Source: UMGS1696 sp964558485
GTDB lineage: Bacteria > Bacillota > Clostridia > Oscillospirales > CAG-272
Direction of reading: 5' to 3'
NCBI GenBank assembly: GCA_964558485.1
Contig: CAZLED010000002.1
Location: 22,075-86,074, forward strand
DNA length: 64,000 nucleotides
Part shown: positions 1 to 8,729 of the stretch, piece by piece
Position numbering within the stretch: position 1 is the stretch's first letter
Layout of the letters: each line of letters begins with the position of its first letter
Translations under genes and position numbers: made by a program
The notes under the pieces: model-generated
What the model was told of the DNA's origin: nothing
The model's database searches: none
The model's input: only the letters and a program-made list of their open reading frames with translations

Positions 1-215
1 TGCAGCCGGGCGTCCAGGGAGTACCAGCTTTCCGGCACAGAGGCAGAGAAGGAGGCGTTTTGCGTCCAGGGCTGCAGATAGTCCAGCGCTTCGTCGGATA
101 TGGTGCTGCCCCAATAGGAGTGGAACAGATAGCCATGCTTGGCAATGGCCATAACATAGGTGGAATGGTCGGTGTCCAGACGGAAGGTCTTGGTGGATTC
201 GTTATACTGGATCAT
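1..215 (-). CDS. Alpha-galactosidase (GH36), N-terminal fragment cut by window edge
   Basis: Only the first 71 residues are inside the window; the gene runs off the left end. The translation begins MIQYNESTKTFRLDT and continues with a YVMAIAKHGYLFHSYWG stretch, which matches the N-terminal beta-sandwich of GH36 alpha-galactosidases, enzymes that release terminal alpha-galactose from raffinose-type and galactomannan sugars. The start is fixed by an AAGGAG about 9 bases upstream of the ATG. It lies 39 bases downstream of the six-hairpin glycosidase on the same strand, so the two are probably one glycan-utilisation operon. The family is assigned from the N-terminus only; the catalytic aspartates are outside the window. 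Confidence 0.75.
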   Translation of the reverse strand, partial: MIQYNESTKTFRLDTDHSTYVMAIAKHGYLFHSYWGSTISDEALDYLQPWTQNASFSASVPESWYSLDARL

Positions 216-254
216 GAGAATAAACTCCTTGTAGGATAGTATTTTTTGTGTTTT

Positions 255-1901
255 TTATTGCTGTGCTTCCATAGTTACGGTGAGCTGTACTTCTTTGCCC
301 GGCACCGGTGTCAGCGTGAAGTCCACATACCGGGACTGGCGCAGGGTCACCGTTTCGTAGGGCACCGCCACGCCATCAGCCGTCACACCAGTGCAGGTCG
401 TGCCTTGCGGCAACAGGATATGTCCCTCGATCCGGCGGCTGGGCACGTGCAGGACGTAGGTCATGGTGTCGGCACTGCGTTCCCAGCCGTAGGCGACCAG
501 AATGCCGCTGTCCGCATAGCCGGTGTAGTATTCCATTTTGGTGTAATCGGTCACAGCCCAACGAGGAGAGAAGCCCAGCACATCGTACTGCACACCTCTG
601 TCCTCCAGGCCGGCCAGTCCTTCTTCGATGGCACAGAGGATCTCCGCCGCACCCCAGCCCACGGGACCGCCGTTGACGTCTGCCCCGTCCACCGGATCGT
701 ACATGAAGAAGATCTTGCCGTCCTTTTCTGCCAGAGACCGGAGCCGGCACAGAATGTCCCAGCCATAGGCCTCGTAGCCATGCCGGAAAGCAGCCAATGC
801 CAGCTGTCCTGCCGCCACAGAGGAAATGGAGCCGTTGATGTAGGTGCCGCCGGGATAGGTGCCAAAGGTGGGATACGGCGGATCCAACGTGAACCACTCG
901 GCAAAGGTGTGCCCGTCCCGGCGCCGGATGTATTCGTCCAGAATGGAGCAGGCCTGTTCGTGGCTGGTGGCACCCCGGTTGATGCTGTGGCATTCGGACA
1001 AAGAGAGCATTTCTTCCTCCGGCATCTCTTGGCCACTGTGGTTCAGGTGCAGGTTGTGGGTGTAGATCCTGCCGTTCCACAGGTGGCGATCGATATTGGC
1101 CCGCAAGGTATCCGCACGGGTCTCCCAGGCGGCGGCAGCATCGTCTTCTCCAAAAATACGGCGCATCCGGGCAAGGGTCTTCATGGCAGCATAGGTACCG
1201 GTGTTGTCTCCATAGAACACGGACATGGGCGAATCCGGGTAGATCAGCCGTGGTTTACCAAAATATTTGCCGTGGGTAAAGTCGAACATATCGATGGAAA
1301 ATTCCCGTTTCACCAGGCCCAGCGTAGGTTCCCAGCGCTTCTTGTCGGAGGTGCAGTAGTCGATGCCCTTTTCCAGCTTCGGTAGGATCCAGCGCAGCCA
1401 GTCTTTGTCCCCGGTTGCCTGGAACACCTGCCAAGCCCCTTCTACCATGAGAAACTCGATATCCGCTTCCATCTCGATCCGACCCAGCGCCAGACCGCCG
1501 GGCAGGAACTTTAATAGCTCCGTATCGTGGTCACGGCCGTGTATCTCGGAGACGATATGGCCATCGGTCTCCCGTTGGAGCATTTCGTAAAAGAAGCCGG
1601 TTTCGGTCTGGTGTTTTGCGATGAAGGTGATGTAATCCTTCAGGTGGCTCTCCCAATGCTTGAAGGCTTTGAGCTCGAAGATGTAGTCTCGCAGCCATTT
1701 GGGATTGAGCCGAAGGATCTTGCCGTCCACAAAGGCAGTGAAGGTGTCGAACTCCACCTGCCGTTCCAGCAGACGCATAAATCCGTCCAGCGTCAGGGTA
1801 TCCGGCTCTTTCCCGCTGCCTCGTCTGTGTCCGAAGCCGGGACGTTCGCAGCGTTCCCCGGTGGTGGGGATATGTCCATAGGACAGGCTATGCAGTTCCA
1901 T
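255..1901 (-). CDS. Six-hairpin (alpha/alpha)6-barrel glycosidase, family uncertain
   Basis: A 548-residue protein with no signal peptide or membrane segment, so cytoplasmic. Trp-, Tyr- and acid-rich helical repeats (LNPKWLRDYIF, FLMVEGAWQVF, YPDSPMSVFYGDN, GGPVGWGAAEIL) are typical of the (alpha/alpha)6 barrels of GH78, GH63, GH94/GH15-type enzymes and the glucosidase part of debranching enzymes. The last 100 residues look like a small beta-sandwich as in GH78-like proteins. The start follows AAAGGAG with a spacing of about 7. It is the first gene of a probable operon with the GH36 gene. Substrate is unknown; alpha-L-rhamnosidase-like and alpha-glucosidase-like activities are both possible. 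Confidence 0.6.
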   Translation of the reverse strand: MELHSLSYGHIPTTGERCERPGFGHRRGSGKEPDTLTLDGFMRLLERQVEFDTFTAFVDGKILRLNPKWLRDYIFELKAFKHWESHLKDYITFIAKHQTETGFFYEMLQRETDGHIVSEIHGRDHDTELLKFLPGGLALGRIEMEADIEFLMVEGAWQVFQATGDKDWLRWILPKLEKGIDYCTSDKKRWEPTLGLVKREFSIDMFDFTHGKYFGKPRLIYPDSPMSVFYGDNTGTYAAMKTLARMRRIFGEDDAAAAWETRADTLRANIDRHLWNGRIYTHNLHLNHSGQEMPEEEMLSLSECHSINRGATSHEQACSILDEYIRRRDGHTFAEWFTLDPPYPTFGTYPGGTYINGSISSVAAGQLALAAFRHGYEAYGWDILCRLRSLAEKDGKIFFMYDPVDGADVNGGPVGWGAAEILCAIEEGLAGLEDRGVQYDVLGFSPRWAVTDYTKMEYYTGYADSGILVAYGWERSADTMTYVLHVPSRRIEGHILLPQGTTCTGVTADGVAVPYETVTLRQSRYVDFTLTPVPGKEVQLTVTMEAQQ

Positions 1902-1941
1902 GGGTGACTCCTTTCTATGGAGCGATGTTTTCCTCTGTTAC

Positions 1942-1970
1942 AGTATACTAAAAAATCCACAAAAAAGCAA
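1942..1970 (-). promoter_or_regulatory. Promoter of the glycosidase operon
   Basis: Read on the minus strand: TTGCTT (1965-1970), 17-base spacer, TATACT (1942-1947), about 40 bases before the start codon. Confidence 0.6.
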
Positions 1971-1993
1971 GAGGTTTTCCAGAAATCATGATC

Positions 1994-2028
1994 AAAAAAA
2001 GAGAACCCCTTTTGTGGGAGTCCTCTTT
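1994..2028 (-). terminator. Intrinsic terminator after the Na/Pi cotransporter gene
   Basis: On the minus strand, AAGAGGACTCCC pairs imperfectly with GGGGTTCTCTT and is followed by seven T. It sits directly after the stop codon. Confidence 0.75.
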
Positions 2029-2032
2029 GGTT

Positions 2033-3790
2033 TCAGATCATATACTTCTTCGCATAGGCGTGGTACTGCTTCCGGAAGTCTTCGCTGTCTTCCTTGACCT
2101 CTCGGGTGGTCTGGTGCAGGTTCATGTTGTTCTGCGCCACGTCGATGATGCAGGCCGCAATGTTGGAGCAGTGGTCCGAGGTGCGTTCCAGGTTCGTCAG
2201 CATATCCGACCATACAAAGCCGGTCTCGATGCTGCAGCCGCCCTGCTGCAAACGGATCATGTGCCGTGTCCGCATGGTCTCCTTCAGATCGTCGATGACC
2301 TGTTCCAGAGGCTCCACCGCACGGGCCGCTTCCAGATCGTTGTCCGTGAAGGCACGCAGGGTCAGGGAAATGATCTCCTGGATGGCTTCACTGATCACAG
2401 CCAGCTCTCCGGAGGCCGCTTCCGACAGGTTCAGCTTCTTGGTACGCAGCTCCTCTGCCGATTCCACCAGGTCTACCCCATGGTCGGAGATCCGCTCGAA
2501 GTCCCCGATGATCTTCAGTAGCTTTGTGGCTTCTGCACTGTCCCGGTCGCCGATCTGCCGGGCACTGAGCTTCACCAGATAGGTACCGATCACGTCTTCG
2601 TAAATATCCGTCTTTTCTTCGTTATCTCTCGCATATTGTGCCAGCTCCGGATTGTAGCTGCCCAGGGAACGCACACCGGACAGCAGTGCCGCCGCCGCAC
2701 TTTGTGCCATATCCATGGCCACATTGTGACATTGTTCCAGCGCCACCGTCGGCGTAGCCAGCAGACGTTCGTCCAGCTCCACACGCTTTTCGGCTTCCTT
2801 TGCCACGTCCTCCGGCGTATCCGGGATCAGCTTGTACACAAACTTTTCCAGCAGCCCCGACATGGGTAGCAGCAGAGATACCTTTGCCATACTGATCACG
2901 GAATGGCAGATGGCGACCCCTAAATAATCCGTTGCGGTGTCCAGGAATGCCGGGGCAAAAATGGCGTCCAGCAGCATGAACAGGATCAGATACACACAGG
3001 TACCGATGATGTTGAACCACAGATGCACCTGTGCCGCACGCTTGGCGTTTTTGCTGGTGCCGATGGAGGACAGCAGCGCCGTCACCGTGGTACCGATCTG
3101 CTGACCCATGATGATCGGGATCGCTGCACCAAAGGACACAAAGCCCGTGGTGGTCAGCGCCTGCAGGATACCCACCGAGGCCGAGGAGGACTGGATCAGT
3201 GCCGTAAGCAGCGCACCGGCCAGCATACCTAAGAAGGGGTTCTTGAACATGATAAAGAGCTTCTGGAAGGCCGGCACCTCACCCAGACCGGACACAGCCC
3301 CGGACATGGTGTCCATACCAAACATCAATACCGCAAAGCCTAAGAAGATCAGCCCCAGATCCTTGTGCTTGCTGTTGGAGATGAACATATAGAGAATGAT
3401 ACCGATCAGCGCCAGAATGGGGGTAAAGGACGAAGGCTTGAGCAGCTGCAATACAAAGCTGCCGCTGCCGATACCACCCAGTGACAGGATCCAGGCGGTC
3501 ACGGTGGTACCAATGTTGGCACCCATGATCACGTTGATGGCCTGCTTCAGGGTCATCAGACTGGAGTTGACAAAGCCCACCACCATAACGGTCGTGGCCG
3601 ATGAGGATTGGATGATGGCTGTGACTGCAAGACCGGTCAGCATACCGGCAAATTTGTTGGTGGTCAGCGTTGCCAGAAGAGACTGCATTCTGTTTCCTGC
3701 GCAGCGTTCCAGCGCCTGTCCCATGATGTTCATACCGAACAGGAACAGACATAGACCACCGATCATGGTCAGCACGTCAAAAATGTCCAT
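2033..3790 (-). CDS. Na+/Pi cotransporter family protein with C-terminal PhoU-like domain
   Basis: A 585-residue membrane protein. The N-terminal half has about eight hydrophobic segments and the two internally repeated QSSSAT/QSSSAS motifs (AIIQSSSATTVM and ALIQSSSASVGI) that define the NptA/PNaS family, which couples phosphate uptake to sodium. The C-terminal roughly 230 residues are soluble, helical and PhoU-like (ERISDHGVDLVESAEEL and ERTSDHCSNIAACI, the two helix-bundle signatures). This is the normal length and architecture for bacterial YjbB/NptA proteins. An AAGGAG precedes the ATG by about 8 bases. It is monocistronic, with its own promoter and terminator. The window also encodes an unrelated Pit transporter. 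Confidence 0.92.
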   Translation of the reverse strand: MDIFDVLTMIGGLCLFLFGMNIMGQALERCAGNRMQSLLATLTTNKFAGMLTGLAVTAIIQSSSATTVMVVGFVNSSLMTLKQAINVIMGANIGTTVTAWILSLGGIGSGSFVLQLLKPSSFTPILALIGIILYMFISNSKHKDLGLIFLGFAVLMFGMDTMSGAVSGLGEVPAFQKLFIMFKNPFLGMLAGALLTALIQSSSASVGILQALTTTGFVSFGAAIPIIMGQQIGTTVTALLSSIGTSKNAKRAAQVHLWFNIIGTCVYLILFMLLDAIFAPAFLDTATDYLGVAICHSVISMAKVSLLLPMSGLLEKFVYKLIPDTPEDVAKEAEKRVELDERLLATPTVALEQCHNVAMDMAQSAAAALLSGVRSLGSYNPELAQYARDNEEKTDIYEDVIGTYLVKLSARQIGDRDSAEATKLLKIIGDFERISDHGVDLVESAEELRTKKLNLSEAASGELAVISEAIQEIISLTLRAFTDNDLEAARAVEPLEQVIDDLKETMRTRHMIRLQQGGCSIETGFVWSDMLTNLERTSDHCSNIAACIIDVAQNNMNLHQTTREVKEDSEDFRKQYHAYAKKYMI

Positions 3791-3854
3791 GCAAAATTTT
3801 CTCCTTTGAATTTCTTCTTTTTCTTCATTTTTCTTTCATATTTCGCCACCATAT

Positions 3855-3883
3855 ATTGTACCCAATCTGTGGGGAAATTGCAA
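3855..3883 (-). promoter_or_regulatory. Promoter of the Na/Pi cotransporter gene
   Basis: Minus strand: TTGCAA (3878-3883), 17-base spacer, TACAAT (3855-3860). The leader to the ATG is about 60 bases and AT-rich. No PHO-box-like repeat was evident. Confidence 0.6.
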
Positions 3884-4001
3884 TAGGTTTTTCCAAAATT
3901 TCTGTTTCTGCCCTGCGATTTTACATGGATTTTCCAAAACCATGGTGGCAGGACACCTGGGAATGCTTCGATGGATGCTTGGGCAATTTGTATCCAAAAG
4001 T

Positions 4002-4034
4002 AAAAACCGACCGGGACAAAGAACCCGATCGGTC
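4002..4034 (-). terminator. Terminator after the Gfo/Idh/MocA gene
   Basis: Minus strand: ACCGATCGGG, 8-base loop, CCCGGTCGGT, then a T run. Confidence 0.85.
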
Positions 4035-4073
4035 TTGGATTGGTGTATATACGTGTGGTTCGGTGGGCAAGGC

Positions 4074-5333
4074 TTACAGCAGGCCGGCTTCCTTCCATTC
4101 GGCTGTTGCCTTGGCGATGTCTTCTTCGGTGGGATGATAGTCCGGGTGACTGCAGCAGGCCATGGTGGCGTTGCCGTTTTCGTCCGGGAAGGGAGAATCG
4201 TTGTCGTTTTCCCACTGCTTCCGTTCTTCTTCGTTGGTGAAGTCCGGGATCTGGTATTCCATACCGCCGTTCTGGGAGCTGCGCAGAGCCAGGATCGCCG
4301 TGGCCGACATGGAGACAGAACGGTATACGTCAAAGAAGGGCTTTTCGTCTTCCAGAATGTACTTGGCAAAGTGGTAGGCCACCCAGAAGTCGCCGCCGCC
4401 GTGACCAGCGTTCCCCGGCATGGCGTTCATCTCGTCGTCCTCATACCAACGGGCCGGGACGATGGAGACCTCCTTTTCCCCTTCCGGTACGTTCCAGCCG
4501 TTGTACTGGATGCGCACTTCTTCCAGGGTACCACGGACGTTTTCCATGTTGCCCTTTTCGGCGCAGATCCGGTACCAGTTGCCGTGACCACCCCAGGCTG
4601 CACAGCCGGTGACTCTTGCCAGGGAGCCGTCCTTCATTTCGCACAGCATGATCGCCGCCAGGTCGCCCACCTGACAAGCGGTGCCGGCCAGGGTCTCCGG
4701 TGCAAATACGCACTTGCAGTTCACGGACTTCAGCTCATTGCCGGTGATGAACAGGATGGGGGCCAGTGCATGGGTCAGGTAGTAGGAGCGGGGCAGCCAG
4801 TTGCGCCAGTGCAGGGTACCGGGAGAGAGCATATTCTTGTCGTGGGGCGTGACCGGATGGTTGTATTCCCCTTCGCAGTACAGGGCCTTCCCGAAGTTGC
4901 CCGTGGCGTACCGGCGGTGCATTTCCATATTGCAGGCAAAGAAGGGATAGTTTTCTGCCAGCATATACTTGCAGCCGGTCTTCTCCACGGTGCGGCAAAG
5001 GGCTACGCATTCTGCCATGGTCAGGGCCGGTGTGCATTCGCTGAGCACGTGGATGCCACGCTCCATCGCTTTGATGGCAAAGGGCACGTGTTCACAGAAG
5101 TAGTTGCACAGCATGACGGCGTCGAACTTGCCGCTGTTGATGAAGTCGTCAAAGTTGTCGAAAACGGCGATGTCCGGATCCTTGTCCAGCACATCCTGGA
5201 TGGAAGCGATGGAGTGAGCCTGGTTGTCGCACACAGCCGTGACCCTGGTGTTGGGCAGGTCGTGGAAGATGCGGACATAGTTGCCGCCACGGAGCGTACC
5301 GAAGATACCAATACGCATGATCTTTGTTTCCAT
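4074..5333 (-). CDS. Gfo/Idh/MocA-family NAD(P)-dependent oxidoreductase
   Basis: The chosen start gives 419 residues beginning METKIMRIGIFGTLRGGNYV, with the Rossmann glycine motif GxxxGxxY at about residues 10-17. It is preceded by GAGGT at a spacing of about 8. A longer reading frame exists but overlaps the upstream GNAT gene and adds only low-complexity sequence. The middle contains the family hallmark of a substrate-binding segment rich in His, Asp and Trp (GHGGGDFWVAYHF). Such enzymes oxidise or epimerise hydroxyl groups of sugars, inositols or glycosides; the exact substrate cannot be read. It lies 61 bases downstream of the GNAT gene and ends at a strong terminator. Confidence 0.88.
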   Translation of the reverse strand: METKIMRIGIFGTLRGGNYVRIFHDLPNTRVTAVCDNQAHSIASIQDVLDKDPDIAVFDNFDDFINSGKFDAVMLCNYFCEHVPFAIKAMERGIHVLSECTPALTMAECVALCRTVEKTGCKYMLAENYPFFACNMEMHRRYATGNFGKALYCEGEYNHPVTPHDKNMLSPGTLHWRNWLPRSYYLTHALAPILFITGNELKSVNCKCVFAPETLAGTACQVGDLAAIMLCEMKDGSLARVTGCAAWGGHGNWYRICAEKGNMENVRGTLEEVRIQYNGWNVPEGEKEVSIVPARWYEDDEMNAMPGNAGHGGGDFWVAYHFAKYILEDEKPFFDVYRSVSMSATAILALRSSQNGGMEYQIPDFTNEEERKQWENDNDSPFPDENGNATMACCSHPDYHPTEEDIAKATAEWKEAGLL

Positions 5334-5394
5334 GATATATACCTCGATTCTGGATAGAATATTTCGAAATCCTATAAAAGACTGTATGTTGTCG

Positions 5395-5874
5395 TCACAG
5401 GGTCTTGCTGTACCGTACGTCGCAGGCAAAGTGTTCGGTGACCACCAGGGGCTCTGCCACACGGGTGAAGCCGTTTTTTTCGTAGAACCGCCGGGCGGCT
5501 GTCATGTTTTCCAGTGTTTCCAGATAGCAGATCTGGTAGTACCCTTTGGCATAGGTCAGTGCCGTATCCAATAGTGCCTTGGCAATACCGCAGCCTCGTG
5601 CCGCCGGAATGCAGTACATTTTCTGCAGCTCACATATGCTGCCCAGCTTGTCCAGGGTACCGATGCCCACGCCGCCCAGCACCCGATCCGTGTCCGCCAC
5701 AGCGACCCAGTACCGGTTGCCGGTGGTGTTGTATATGTGGGAAAACCGACCCAAGTTGGGATCTGTCCAGGCGGTCCCGGCGTGGTCACCACCAAACTCG
5801 ATGAGGCAGTCCCGGATGATCCGTTCGATAACAGGGTCGTCCTTTGGCTCGATCTGGCGAATGTGATAGTCCAT
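5395..5874 (-). CDS. GNAT family N-acetyltransferase
   Basis: A 159-residue single-domain GNAT protein of normal length. The acetyl-CoA pyrophosphate loop appears as IPAARGCGIAKALL, a Q/RxxGxG/A-type motif, and the later AARRFYEKNGFTRV is the usual motif B region before the C-terminal strand. The acceptor substrate (amine of a small molecule, peptide or antibiotic) cannot be inferred. It starts 12 bases downstream of AAAGGAG and has its own consensus promoter. The Gfo/Idh/MocA gene follows on the same strand and may be cotranscribed. Confidence 0.88.
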   Translation of the reverse strand: MDYHIRQIEPKDDPVIERIIRDCLIEFGGDHAGTAWTDPNLGRFSHIYNTTGNRYWVAVADTDRVLGGVGIGTLDKLGSICELQKMYCIPAARGCGIAKALLDTALTYAKGYYQICYLETLENMTAARRFYEKNGFTRVAEPLVVTEHFACDVRYSKTL

Positions 5875-5904
5875 AGAGTGCGCTCCTTTGTGTAACGTAT
5901 CTAT

Positions 5905-5933
5905 AGTATACCGGACCTGCGTGGATTTGTCAA
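5905..5933 (-). promoter_or_regulatory. Promoter of the GNAT gene
   Basis: Minus strand: perfect TTGACA (5928-5933), 17-base spacer, TATACT (5905-5910). Confidence 0.8.
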
Positions 5934-5983
5934 GGGAAAATAGGGAAAAATATCATCACCCTGCCATTTGGTACGCAAACGAA

Positions 5984-6031
5984 AAACCGCCTGATCTCGG
6001 CATACGTATTCCAAAATCAGACGGTTTTTTT
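5984..6031. terminator. Terminator after the dehydroquinase-like gene
   Basis: ACCGTCTGAT and ATCAGGCGGT arms with flanking A and T runs on both sides, so it can work in either direction. It serves the minus-strand gene ending at 6042. Confidence 0.8.
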
Positions 6032-6041
6032 GTTTACAAAA

Positions 6042-6830
6042 TCACAGCATCCGCACGTCCGGCACGTAGTCCAATGTGTCTACGAGCTGACGCATGGGCT
6101 GGAGCAGCGGCTGGCTTCTGGTGGACAGGGCATCGTACCGCTCTACGCACAGCACGATGTCACAGCCAAAGGCAAAGCCTAAGGTACGGTGCCGCTTGTT
6201 GTGGGTGCCGCCGGAGAGGAACACAAAGGGTGTGTCCAGCTCCTTGGCCAGCAGCTGTGTGGTGCGCAGGTTGTCGATCTCCTCTTCATCGGAGTTGGCG
6301 GCAGTGACGATCTTGATCACGTCTGCCCCACGCTTCCGCTGTTCCCAGGCGATCCGCAGCACTTCCTCTGCCGGTGTATATTTCAGCACGTGGGAGGACA
6401 TGAGCACCTCACCACCGGCTTCGTGGATCCGGTCGATGAGACGACGCTGCTTGTCGATGGCAGTGGGATCCATAGTCAGCTGGATCGGGTCGGGACAGAA
6501 CATATCGCCGATCACGTCTGCCAGAGTGGCACCCTGTCTTATCAGCGTGAGCAGACCTTCGCCCAGCTCGTCATCGTTCATGCCTTCGTTCATGCAGCCA
6601 CGATAGTTGGTCACGTAAATGGGCTTGTTTGCCATCAAAGCGAACAGACCACGGATCGTGGCATCGTCTCTGTATTTCTGCTCCATCTGGCACTGCTGGA
6701 ACCCAAAAGCGTCACAGCCGGAGAAGGCCGCATTGCGAATGGTCAAGGTGGCATCCATGGGATTTCTCGCCTGGATCATGCAGGTCAGCAGCGGACGGGA
6801 CTGGTGTAAAAAGGTAGGTTTCTTTTGCAT
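6042..6830 (-). CDS. Type I 3-dehydroquinate dehydratase-like protein (AroD fold)
   Basis: A 262-residue TIM-barrel protein. The Schiff-base lysine of type I dehydroquinases is recognisable at K173 in GADVIKIVTAANS, and the catalytic histidine at H147 in MSSHVLKYTP. These enzymes dehydrate 3-dehydroquinate to 3-dehydroshikimate. The sequence is divergent from biosynthetic AroD (for example SSH instead of the usual SYHxF), and its operon partners are an SDR and an SGNH esterase rather than aro genes, so a catabolic role on quinate-like or other sugar-acid substrates is plausible. It starts 4 bases after the SDR stop. The family call is solid, the physiological substrate is inferred. Confidence 0.8.
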   Translation of the reverse strand: MQKKPTFLHQSRPLLTCMIQARNPMDATLTIRNAAFSGCDAFGFQQCQMEQKYRDDATIRGLFALMANKPIYVTNYRGCMNEGMNDDELGEGLLTLIRQGATLADVIGDMFCPDPIQLTMDPTAIDKQRRLIDRIHEAGGEVLMSSHVLKYTPAEEVLRIAWEQRKRGADVIKIVTAANSDEEEIDNLRTTQLLAKELDTPFVFLSGGTHNKRHRTLGFAFGCDIVLCVERYDALSTRSQPLLQPMRQLVDTLDYVPDVRML

Positions 6831-6834
6831 GGTC

Positions 6835-7596
6835 TTATCCTCTGTTCATGGCATTGCGGCCGCCGTCGATCAGGATGTTGGTACCGTTGATGAATTGTCC
6901 CTTATCGGAGGCAAGGAACAGCACCAGGTCGATGATCTCCTGGGGTTCGGCAGCACGACCCAGCAGCGTCTTCATATTGGCCATAGCGGCTCTGGTCAGC
7001 ACCGGTCCGGGAGAAACACAAACGCAGCGGACGCCATAGGGTGCACCGGCCTTGGCGATCCCCTTGGTCAGACCGTACATGGCACCGCTCTTGGCAGCAC
7101 CGTATTCTACGCCGTAGCCGTCTCCTTCTTCGCCGGTGATGGAACCGATGTTGATGATCAGACCGCTTCTCTGTTCCCGCATCTGCTTCATGACCGCATG
7201 GTCAAAATACATCTGGGCCCGCAGGTTTACGTCCAGACCCCAGTCGAACACCTCGATCGGCACGTCGCAGAAGGTGGGGTACTTGCTGCCGTCCACCTTG
7301 CACATCCGCACAGCCGTACCGCCGGCGAAGTTGCACATCAGGTCGATGGAGCCAAATTCGGCAACCGCCATATCTCTGGCGGCGCAGACCTGTTCGTAGT
7401 CCCGTACATCGCAGTGGCAGGCTACCGCACGACCTACACCCTTGGCGTTGATCTCGGCTACCTTTTCGGCCAGCACTTCGTCGTTGATGTCACACATCAG
7501 CACATTGCCGCCTTCTGCTGCCCAGTTCTGTGCCAGGCAAAGACCCATACCGGATGCGGCGCCGGTAGAAATCGCTGTTTTGTTCTGGAATTGCAT
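6835..7596 (-). CDS. Short-chain dehydrogenase/reductase (SDR)
   Basis: The 253-residue length is classical for SDRs. The cofactor motif TGAASGMG is at residues 11-18, the catalytic Tyr-x3-Lys is in EYGAAKSG, and the structural NFAG appears as CNFAGG. The start is fixed by CGGAGG 8 bases before the ATG. It sits between the SGNH hydrolase (73 bases upstream) and the dehydroquinase-like gene (4 bases downstream), an arrangement suggesting a short pathway: ester cleavage, oxidation or reduction of a polyol, then dehydration. The D-rich CDIND after beta2 favours NAD(H) over NADP(H). Confidence 0.9.
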   Translation of the reverse strand: MQFQNKTAISTGAASGMGLCLAQNWAAEGGNVLMCDINDEVLAEKVAEINAKGVGRAVACHCDVRDYEQVCAARDMAVAEFGSIDLMCNFAGGTAVRMCKVDGSKYPTFCDVPIEVFDWGLDVNLRAQMYFDHAVMKQMREQRSGLIINIGSITGEEGDGYGVEYGAAKSGAMYGLTKGIAKAGAPYGVRCVCVSPGPVLTRAAMANMKTLLGRAAEPQEIIDLVLFLASDKGQFINGTNILIDGGRNAMNRG

Positions 7597-7669
7597 AGTT
7601 GTGTCCTCCGGTCGTTGGAATGAATAATGAAGAATTATGGTGGGAAATACGGCGTATCCCCTTTTTGGA

Positions 7670-8578
7670 CTATTTTGTGCCACCTTGTTTTTTGGCCATT
7701 TTCAGGGTCATGCGCACCAGAGCCGATTCGTAGGCTTCCCACTGGTCGATGTTGTCCAGATAGGTGCCGTACCAGCGGATGCCTCTTTCGTCATTGCCAG
7801 CCTTGGCGTTTTCGTATCGCTCCTTTGCCAGAGCCCGGAGCGCCGGGTGCCCCATGGGATATTGTACCCGCTCGGTGTGCATCTGGTTCCACTCCACGAA
7901 GTACAGGAAGCGCAGCCGGTTCTCGATGGCAAACCGTTCTTCCGCTTCGGCGGTGGGCAGGGTGTAGGGTGCGGTATCGATGGTGTCGATATATCCCATG
8001 GCACGCAGGAAGGTCTGGGCTAAGAGATGCTCACCGGCTCTCGAAGGATGCACCCGGTCGGGTTCGGTGGTGTAGACCTTGCCCACCAGCGGCCGCAGTG
8101 TCCCGAACATATCCACCAGCGGCAGGCCGTATTCCGCAGCCAGCGCCCGTACAATGGCCGCACATTGCTCCAGCCCGTCGTTGACACGCAGGGTGCCCTC
8201 ATCCGGGTCGGCATCGTTGTACGGCGGTGGGGTGCACAGGATCACGGAAACACCGCTGTCCAGGATGGCATCCACCAGGGCACGCAGGGATTTTTTGTAG
8301 TGCTCGACACGGTCCCGGTGGTGCTGCTCTTGCTCCGGTGTGGGATTTTGCACATATTGGTTCCACCAGATGTCGTTGACGCCGTACATGACGGAGACCG
8401 TATCCGGTGTGCGGCACAGACAGTTGGTGTACAGCCGTTCCAGGGCGATGTCCACGTTGTCTCCGGACACGCCACAGTTGTACATATAAATGCCGTCCTT
8501 GCGCAGGGTCTCAAAAATCTCCGCCGTCCAGTAGCCACGCATGGTGATGCTGTCGCCTAAAAAACAAATCGTCTTCAT
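7670..8578 (-). CDS. SGNH/GDSL-type esterase or acetylhydrolase
   Basis: A 302-residue protein without a signal peptide, carrying the four SGNH blocks: GDSI with the nucleophile S10, the oxyanion glycine in NCGVSGDN, GVND (block III), and a DxxH pair in EPDRVHPS. These enzymes remove acyl groups from carbohydrates or lipids. The C-terminal roughly 90 residues extend beyond the core SGNH fold. It is the first gene of the SGNH-SDR-dehydroquinase operon, with AAAGGAG 8 bases upstream of the ATG. Deacetylation of an imported sugar is a reasonable guess given the glycan-rich surroundings. Confidence 0.87.
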   Translation of the reverse strand: MKTICFLGDSITMRGYWTAEIFETLRKDGIYMYNCGVSGDNVDIALERLYTNCLCRTPDTVSVMYGVNDIWWNQYVQNPTPEQEQHHRDRVEHYKKSLRALVDAILDSGVSVILCTPPPYNDADPDEGTLRVNDGLEQCAAIVRALAAEYGLPLVDMFGTLRPLVGKVYTTEPDRVHPSRAGEHLLAQTFLRAMGYIDTIDTAPYTLPTAEAEERFAIENRLRFLYFVEWNQMHTERVQYPMGHPALRALAKERYENAKAGNDERGIRWYGTYLDNIDQWEAYESALVRMTLKMAKKQGGTK

Positions 8579-8631
8579 AAAGCTGCTCCTTTGTTGGCCA
8601 AGCTTGTAGCTTATGCCTATTGCTTGCCTAT

Positions 8632-8660
8632 AGTATACCGGATTCTTGGAACGTTGTACA
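8632..8660 (-). promoter_or_regulatory. Promoter of the SGNH-SDR-dehydroquinase operon
   Basis: Minus strand: TGTACA (8655-8660), 17-base spacer, TATACT (8632-8637). The -35 is a weak match, which would suit an activator-dependent promoter. Confidence 0.5.
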
Positions 8661-8729
8661 GTGGCGAATTGACGGAAAACGGCGAATTAAATTGAATGCG
8701 TATCGTGCAAAGTGACGGTGAACGCAGAT

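Noticed and set aside
5334..5462. Longer N-terminus for the Gfo/Idh/MocA gene
   Set aside because: It would overlap the GNAT coding region and place 43 non-homologous residues before the Rossmann motif; the ATG at 5333 has a good ribosome site.
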